Both the position numbers and the translations under genes were made by a program. Below, in pieces: positions 5,343-8,045 of a DNA stretch of 8,045 bases; the first letter of the stretch is position 1; each line of letters begins with the position of its first letter. The DNA lies in contig NVTH01000045.1 in the NCBI GenBank assembly GCA_002401525.1, positions 1 to 8,045 of the forward strand, in the 5' to 3' direction. This DNA is from Moraxellaceae bacterium. Its GTDB lineage: Bacteria > Pseudomonadota > Gammaproteobacteria > Pseudomonadales > UBA3067. The notes under the pieces are model-generated. The model searched no databases, was not told the origin of the DNA, and saw only the letters and a program-made list of their open reading frames with translations.

Positions 5343-6170
5343 TTAATCTTCAAATTTAAATAAACCATTATCGATTACGACCACATCGTCTTGGGTTTTG
5401 GTTTGGAATAAAACGTTGTTGCCTTCTTGCCACATGGAGATGGTTAATTCATCGCCGGGCATGACCGGTTTTGAAAAACGTCCTTCGATGGCTTTAAATT
5501 TTTCTGGCTGGCCTTTGCAATAAGAATTCAGCAACGCTCTTCCAGTAAATCCATAAGTACAAAGGCCGTGTAAAATCGGCCGATCAAATCCGCCTCGCTT
5601 GGCAAATTCAGGGTCGGAGTGAAGCGGATTCCGATCGCCGGAAAGGCGATAGGTGAGCGCTTGATCTTCTCTTGTTTTGTAAGTGATTTGCTTGTCAGGT
5701 GCGCGGCCGGGATCAAATTTTTCTGCTTTAGGGCCGCGATCGCCTCCAAAGCCTCCTTCGCCTCGAAGGAATACGGAGGAACGGGTTTTGAAAATTAATT
5801 CGCCGGTTTTTTTGTCGATCGAGTTTGACTCAGTGACGATGACTGCGCCGGAACCTTTGTCCCATATTTCAACGATTTTTCCTTGGCTAGTAATGATGCC
5901 ATCAGTGGGAATGGGCTTTTCGAAATAGATCGCTTGTTCGCCGTGTACTAACATGGCGAAATTAAAATCACCGATTTTATTGAGCGGTACACCGCCGCCG
6001 CCAATAACGACTGCGAAAGTGGGCAGCACTTTCTGGTCTTTTTCGGTGGCGAATTCAAGTTCATCGGTGCCACAGCCAACGCCTACGGCATACAATAGGC
6101 AATCTTTAGAATCCCAGGCTCGATCCCTAGGTTCCCCTTCTAATCCAACTTTGCTTGGGTCGATCGACAT
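5343..6170 (-). CDS. MaoC-type (R)-specific enoyl-CoA hydratase
   Basis: The product is 275 aa, a double hot-dog protein like the hydratase-2 part of peroxisomal multifunctional enzyme 2. The N-terminal hot-dog (about 1-140) resembles the degenerate half that holds the acyl chain. The C-terminal MaoC hot-dog (about 160-275) carries the hydratase 2 motif at 174-184, YRLSGDRNPLH, with catalytic Asp179 and His184, followed by DRPILHGLCTYG (196-207). It adds water to trans-2-enoyl-CoA to give (R)-3-hydroxyacyl-CoA in the cytoplasm, feeding an alternative beta-oxidation route, branched-chain or sterol side-chain breakdown, or polyester precursors. The ATG at 6168-6170 is chosen because AAGGAG lies 6 nt upstream; the frame extends 18 more codons without support. 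It converges on alkB2 across a shared terminator, which suggests but does not prove a role in processing the hydroxylase product. Confidence 0.93.
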   Translation of the reverse strand: MSIDPSKVGLEGEPRDRAWDSKDCLLYAVGVGCGTDELEFATEKDQKVLPTFAVVIGGGGVPLNKIGDFNFAMLVHGEQAIYFEKPIPTDGIITSQGKIVEIWDKGSGAVIVTESNSIDKKTGELIFKTRSSVFLRGEGGFGGDRGPKAEKFDPGRAPDKQITYKTREDQALTYRLSGDRNPLHSDPEFAKRGGFDRPILHGLCTYGFTGRALLNSYCKGQPEKFKAIEGRFSKPVMPGDELTISMWQEGNNVLFQTKTQDDVVVIDNGLFKFED

Positions 6171-6176
6171 AATAAT

Positions 6177-6189
6177 CTCCTTTATTATT
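6177..6189 (-). promoter_or_regulatory. RBS plus overlapping AAYAAYAA motif of hydratase gene
   Basis: On the minus strand AATAATAA (complement of 6182-6189) runs directly into the AAGGAG ribosome binding site (complement of 6177-6182), 6 nt before the ATG. The ribosome site is strong. The A-rich motif matches the Hfq/Crc target AAYAAYAA and would block ribosome access if bound; that role is inference. Confidence 0.5.
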
Positions 6190-6228
6190 AAAATACTGAC
6201 GAGTTGCTTTGATTTACTGCTCAATTAA

Positions 6229-6243
6229 CCGTTAATTTAACGG
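6229..6243. promoter_or_regulatory. Palindrome upstream of hydratase, candidate operator
   Basis: CCGTTAA-T-TTAACGG has perfect 7-bp arms with one central base. It is preceded by TTAA, so GTTAA/TTAAC half-sites recur in the run TTAACCGTTAATTTAACGG. It lies 59 bp before the hydratase ATG, a position suited to a repressor. The regulator is not identified. Confidence 0.5.
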
Positions 6244-6510
6244 CTTTATTCTGCCTTGAATTTATTTTTTGTAATGCCTTTATCTGTTGCTTTGATCAGT
6301 AAATAGACTCTCTGCTTGGGCAGGATTCGGTGATATAAAGCATCATCGTTGTAAATCAGACCCCATTGATTAGACTTTAAGTTTCGATAAATGGCAAGGG
6401 TTTGGCAATTATTGAAAGGGCCTGGTTGGCGTGGCTCTTTATCAGCCCTTTATCGGCGATTGACGCCCGTTTGATCGTCAGCTTTGGAATCAGCCTTCGG
6501 AGTTAAAATC

Positions 6511-6519
6511 TGTTATAAT
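6511..6519 (+). promoter_or_regulatory. Extended -10 promoter of grxD
   Basis: TGTTATAAT is a TGN extension joined to a perfect TATAAT (6514-6519). There is no good -35 at 16-18 bp, as is usual for extended -10 promoters. A GC-rich stretch follows (CGCGCCCGC). Transcription from it would give a leader of about 175 nt before grxD. Confidence 0.65.
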
Positions 6520-6702
6520 CGCGCCCGCTCACCTGTGTTGAGATCTCCGTTAATGCCGCTATATTAAAGGTGTTGTCATTAAAGGTGTGGTCTATTTTTC
6601 TATGGAAGAATAAGCCGCCTGTGGCCCATGTGAGATGTGGCGATAGTCCCCAGTTTTTAATCACCCCAAGTTTGTTGTAGAGCTTAAAGCCAGAGTATAT
6701 GT

Positions 6703-7029
6703 ATGGACATTATTGAAGTCATTAAAGAGCAAATAGAAAAAAACGATATCCTTCTTTACATGAAGGGCACTCCTCAATTTCCACAGTGCGGTTTTTCGGC
6801 CCAAGTAGTGGATCTCTTAAAGCCTGCAGGTGTTCCATTCGCTTTCGTAAATATTTTGGAAAATCCAGAGATTAGAGCCAGTTTGCCGGCTTATGCGGAA
6901 TGGCCTACCTTTCCCCAGCTATGGGTGAAGGGCGAACTTGTCGGTGGTTGCGATATCATTGTGGAAATGGCGCAAAAAGGTGAATTAACGCCGTTATTGG
7001 AATCTGCTGCTCCTGAAGGGTCTGAATAA
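6703..7029 (+). CDS. grxD: Monothiol CGFS glutaredoxin GrxD
   Basis: The product is 108 aa, the standard length of the single-domain monothiol glutaredoxin Grx4/GrxD. The active-site motif CGFS is at residues 29-32, after KGTP (21-24) with Lys21. The glutathione-binding elements WPTFPQLW (67-74, cis-Pro71) and GGCD (81-84) are in place. Proteins of this type bind a [2Fe-2S] cluster as a glutathione-ligated dimer, often with BolA partners, and deliver clusters in the cytoplasm rather than act as disulfide reductases. The ATG start at 6703 gives the family N-terminus MDIIEVIKEQI; its ribosome site is weak (AGAG about 7 nt upstream), and an out-of-frame ATG lies 4 nt before it. A terminator follows, so it is probably monocistronic. 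Confidence 0.97.
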   Translation: MDIIEVIKEQIEKNDILLYMKGTPQFPQCGFSAQVVDLLKPAGVPFAFVNILENPEIRASLPAYAEWPTFPQLWVKGELVGGCDIIVEMAQKGELTPLLESAAPEGSE

Positions 7030-7049
7030 GCGTCGCTAAGAAGTGTCTG

Positions 7050-7073
7050 AGGGTTGAAATAGCCCTTTTTTTT
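7050..7073 (+). terminator. Intrinsic terminator after grxD
   Basis: AGGGTT (7050-7055) pairs with AGCCCT (7061-7066), including one G-U pair, around a 5-nt loop, and is followed by an unbroken run of eight T (7066-7073). It lies 20 bp after the grxD stop. Confidence 0.75.
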
Positions 7074-7264
7074 ACTGCGGTTTTTTAGCCGGGTTTGGTT
7101 ATGCTGCTTGCCTGTATTGGTTACACTGCGTGTCTATAGTAGCGCTAGGCGAGTGCTTGGAACCTGTGTATGATGAGCGCTGTTGAGTTTTGATTCGATT
7201 GGATTTTCTAGCGCAATTGAGCGTAAGAGATTTCAACAGGGTAAATATTAGAAGTCGGTATTTT

Positions 7265-7296
7265 GCCGCGCTTAACCGCGGCGGCCCTGGTATAAA
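7265..7296 (+). promoter_or_regulatory. Peroxiredoxin promoter with overlapping inverted repeat
   Basis: TGG-TATAAA (7288-7296) is an extended -10. Just upstream, where a -35 would lie, GCCGCG (7265-7270) and CGCGGC (7277-7282) form an inverted repeat around CTTAAC, a possible operator. No full OxyR tetramer site was recognised. The leader would be about 105 nt. Confidence 0.45.
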
Positions 7297-7395
7297 TATT
7301 AGTTTACGATAACGCCCTTCATCACCATGAATGACTCACAGCAGAACTTATTGAATGGTTCTGAGTGGGTTGATTGGAGTGTTGGAGGCATCTTT

Positions 7396-7401
7396 GGGGA
7401 G
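7396..7401 (+). promoter_or_regulatory. Ribosome binding site for peroxiredoxin
   Basis: GGGGAG lies 8 nt before the ATG at 7410. It falls inside the longer frame that opens at 7374, and so decides for the downstream start. Confidence 0.65.
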
Positions 7402-7409
7402 AAAAGTTA

Positions 7410-8012
7410 ATGAGCGTATTGGTTGGTAAACCCGCACCTGATTTTACTGCAGCGGCGGTCAAAGGGAATGGCGAAGTAGTTGAAGGTTTAACTCTTTCGG
7501 AAGAGATTAAGGGTAAGTACGGCCTGGTATTTTTCTATCCGCTAGATTTTACTTTTGTATGTCCTTCAGAGTTGTTAGCTTTGAATAGTCGTCTGGACCA
7601 GTTTAAAGAAAGAAACGTTGAAGTATTGGCCGTGTCTATCGATTCACATTGGACTCACAATGCTTGGCGTAATACCTCTGCTGATAAAGGTGGGATTGGC
7701 GAAGTTGGGTATACCTTAGTCGCTGATATGAATCACGAGATTTGCAAAGCTTATGACGTAGAGTCTGACGGCGGCGTGGCTTATCGTGGCGCATTCTTAA
7801 TTGATAAAGAAGGTCAAGTAAGATCACAAATTGTTAATGATCTTCCTCTTGGACGTAATATTGATGAACTAATTCGTTTAGTTGACGCGTTACAATTCCA
7901 CGAAGAGCACGGTGAAGTATGTCCTGCTGGCTGGAATAAAGGCGATGCGGGAATGACTGCTACTCCTGATGGTGTTGCGAACTACCTTGCTGAGAATGCA
8001 GGTAAACTGTAA
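7410..8012 (+). CDS. Typical 2-Cys peroxiredoxin (AhpC/Prx1 class)
   Basis: The product is 200 aa, the usual length. It reduces hydrogen peroxide and organic hydroperoxides in the cytoplasm using a peroxidatic cysteine, Cys51 in YPLDFTFVCPSE (43-54), with Thr48 of the PxxxTxxC motif and a conserved Arg126. The resolving cysteine is Cys171 in GEVCPAGW. A GGIG motif (94-97) is present, while the C-terminal YF of hyperoxidation-prone eukaryotic Prx is YL (192-193). The start MSVLVGKPAPDF matches the family N-terminus and has a good ribosome site; the frame opens 12 codons earlier without support. The sequence closely recalls a Pseudomonas peroxiredoxin encoded near grxD. The physiological reductant is not visible here. 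The window ends 33 bp after the stop with AAAAAAGGCC, which looks like the first arm of a terminator. Confidence 0.96.
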   Translation: MSVLVGKPAPDFTAAAVKGNGEVVEGLTLSEEIKGKYGLVFFYPLDFTFVCPSELLALNSRLDQFKERNVEVLAVSIDSHWTHNAWRNTSADKGGIGEVGYTLVADMNHEICKAYDVESDGGVAYRGAFLIDKEGQVRSQIVNDLPLGRNIDELIRLVDALQFHEEHGEVCPAGWNKGDAGMTATPDGVANYLAENAGKL

Positions 8013-8045
8013 TACTTTGACGAAGTTGTCAGTGTAAAAAAGGCC

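Larger units (their letters stand above)
6171..6702. other. 532-bp divergent control region, hydratase and grxD
   Basis: No gene is seen. The left part holds the leader of the hydratase gene (minus), a 15-bp dyad at 6229-6243, and two copies of GTTGCTTTGAT (6203-6213 and 6286-6296). The right part holds the strong grxD promoter and a leader with a direct repeat of ATTAAAGGTGT at 6563-6573 and 6578-6588 (15-bp period). The middle, about 6310-6500, shows nothing I can name. Confidence 0.55.
7074..7409. other. 336-bp gap holding the peroxiredoxin control region
   Basis: No gene is seen. In Pseudomonas, as I recall, bacterioferritin and its ferredoxin lie between grxD and the matching peroxiredoxin; nothing resembling either remains here. 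The right half holds two copies of TAAATATTAG (7242-7251 and 7293-7302), a GC-rich inverted repeat (7265-7282), and an extended -10 TGGTATAAA (7288-7296). Confidence 0.5.

Noticed and set aside
5953..6228. 91-codon plus-strand frame
   Set aside because: It is antisense to the N-terminal half of the MaoC hydratase, whose own motifs and ribosome site are clear.
7131..7160. CTATAG and AGCGCT elements as an OxyR site before the peroxiredoxin
   Set aside because: Only isolated ATAG/CTAT-like pieces are present; the four-part spacing of an OxyR site is not met.
7374..7409. Upstream 12-codon extension of the peroxiredoxin
   Set aside because: The ribosome binding site lies inside this stretch, and the family begins at MSVLVGKPAP.
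1..8045. tRNA, rRNA, CRISPR array, insertion sequence or phage-defence system
   Set aside because: No cloverleaf, array of spaced repeats, transposase, terminal inverted repeats or defence-type domains were seen on either strand.

Overview
The window looks like chromosomal DNA of a free-living, probably marine gammaproteobacterium with an aliphatic or alkyl-aromatic hydrocarbon lifestyle. The evidence is a standalone NIF3/YqfO-type protein, a CGFS glutaredoxin (GrxD) followed by a Pseudomonas-like 2-Cys peroxiredoxin, moderate GC content, and two integral-membrane AlkB-type hydroxylases next to a LysR regulator and an (R)-specific enoyl-CoA hydratase. The genus cannot be fixed from sequence alone.

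Layout. (1) 1-801: the 3' part of a NUDIX hydrolase gene (+) converges on a small NIF3/YqfO-type gene (-). (2) 872-1774: a LysR-type regulator (-). (3) 1775-2112: a 338-bp gap with no convincing gene. (4) 2113-3339 (-) and 3961-5187 (+): two divergently transcribed AlkB-family genes, each 408 codons with correct starts, separated by 621 bp. That gap holds several dyads and repeats, among them a T-N11-A dyad of the kind LysR proteins bind, a 12-bp triplicated repeat in the alkB1 leader and an AAYAAYAA run in the alkB2 leader. (5) 5225-5265: a perfect 18-bp-stem bidirectional terminator between alkB2 and the convergent MaoC-type hydratase (5343-6170, -). (6) 6171-6702: a divergent control region with a strong extended -10 promoter toward grxD. 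(7) grxD (6703-7029, +), its terminator, a 380-bp control region, and a 2-Cys peroxiredoxin (7410-8012, +).

How the parts may work together (inference): the two hydroxylases would oxidise a terminal or benzylic methyl group. Downstream alcohol and aldehyde oxidation and acyl-CoA formation are encoded elsewhere. The MaoC hydratase would hydrate enoyl-CoA intermediates of the resulting acyl chain, and the LysR protein is the obvious candidate regulator. No rubredoxin or rubredoxin reductase, the usual AlkB electron donors, is present. GrxD and the peroxiredoxin are housekeeping Fe-S and redox genes that flank the catabolic island; the NUDIX and NIF3 genes are housekeeping on the other side.

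I see no mobile element, tRNA, rRNA, CRISPR array or clearly new system. The parts most worth following up are the divergent alkB pair, whose C-terminal features recall xylene monooxygenase XylM, and the dense set of candidate regulatory sites between the two genes.
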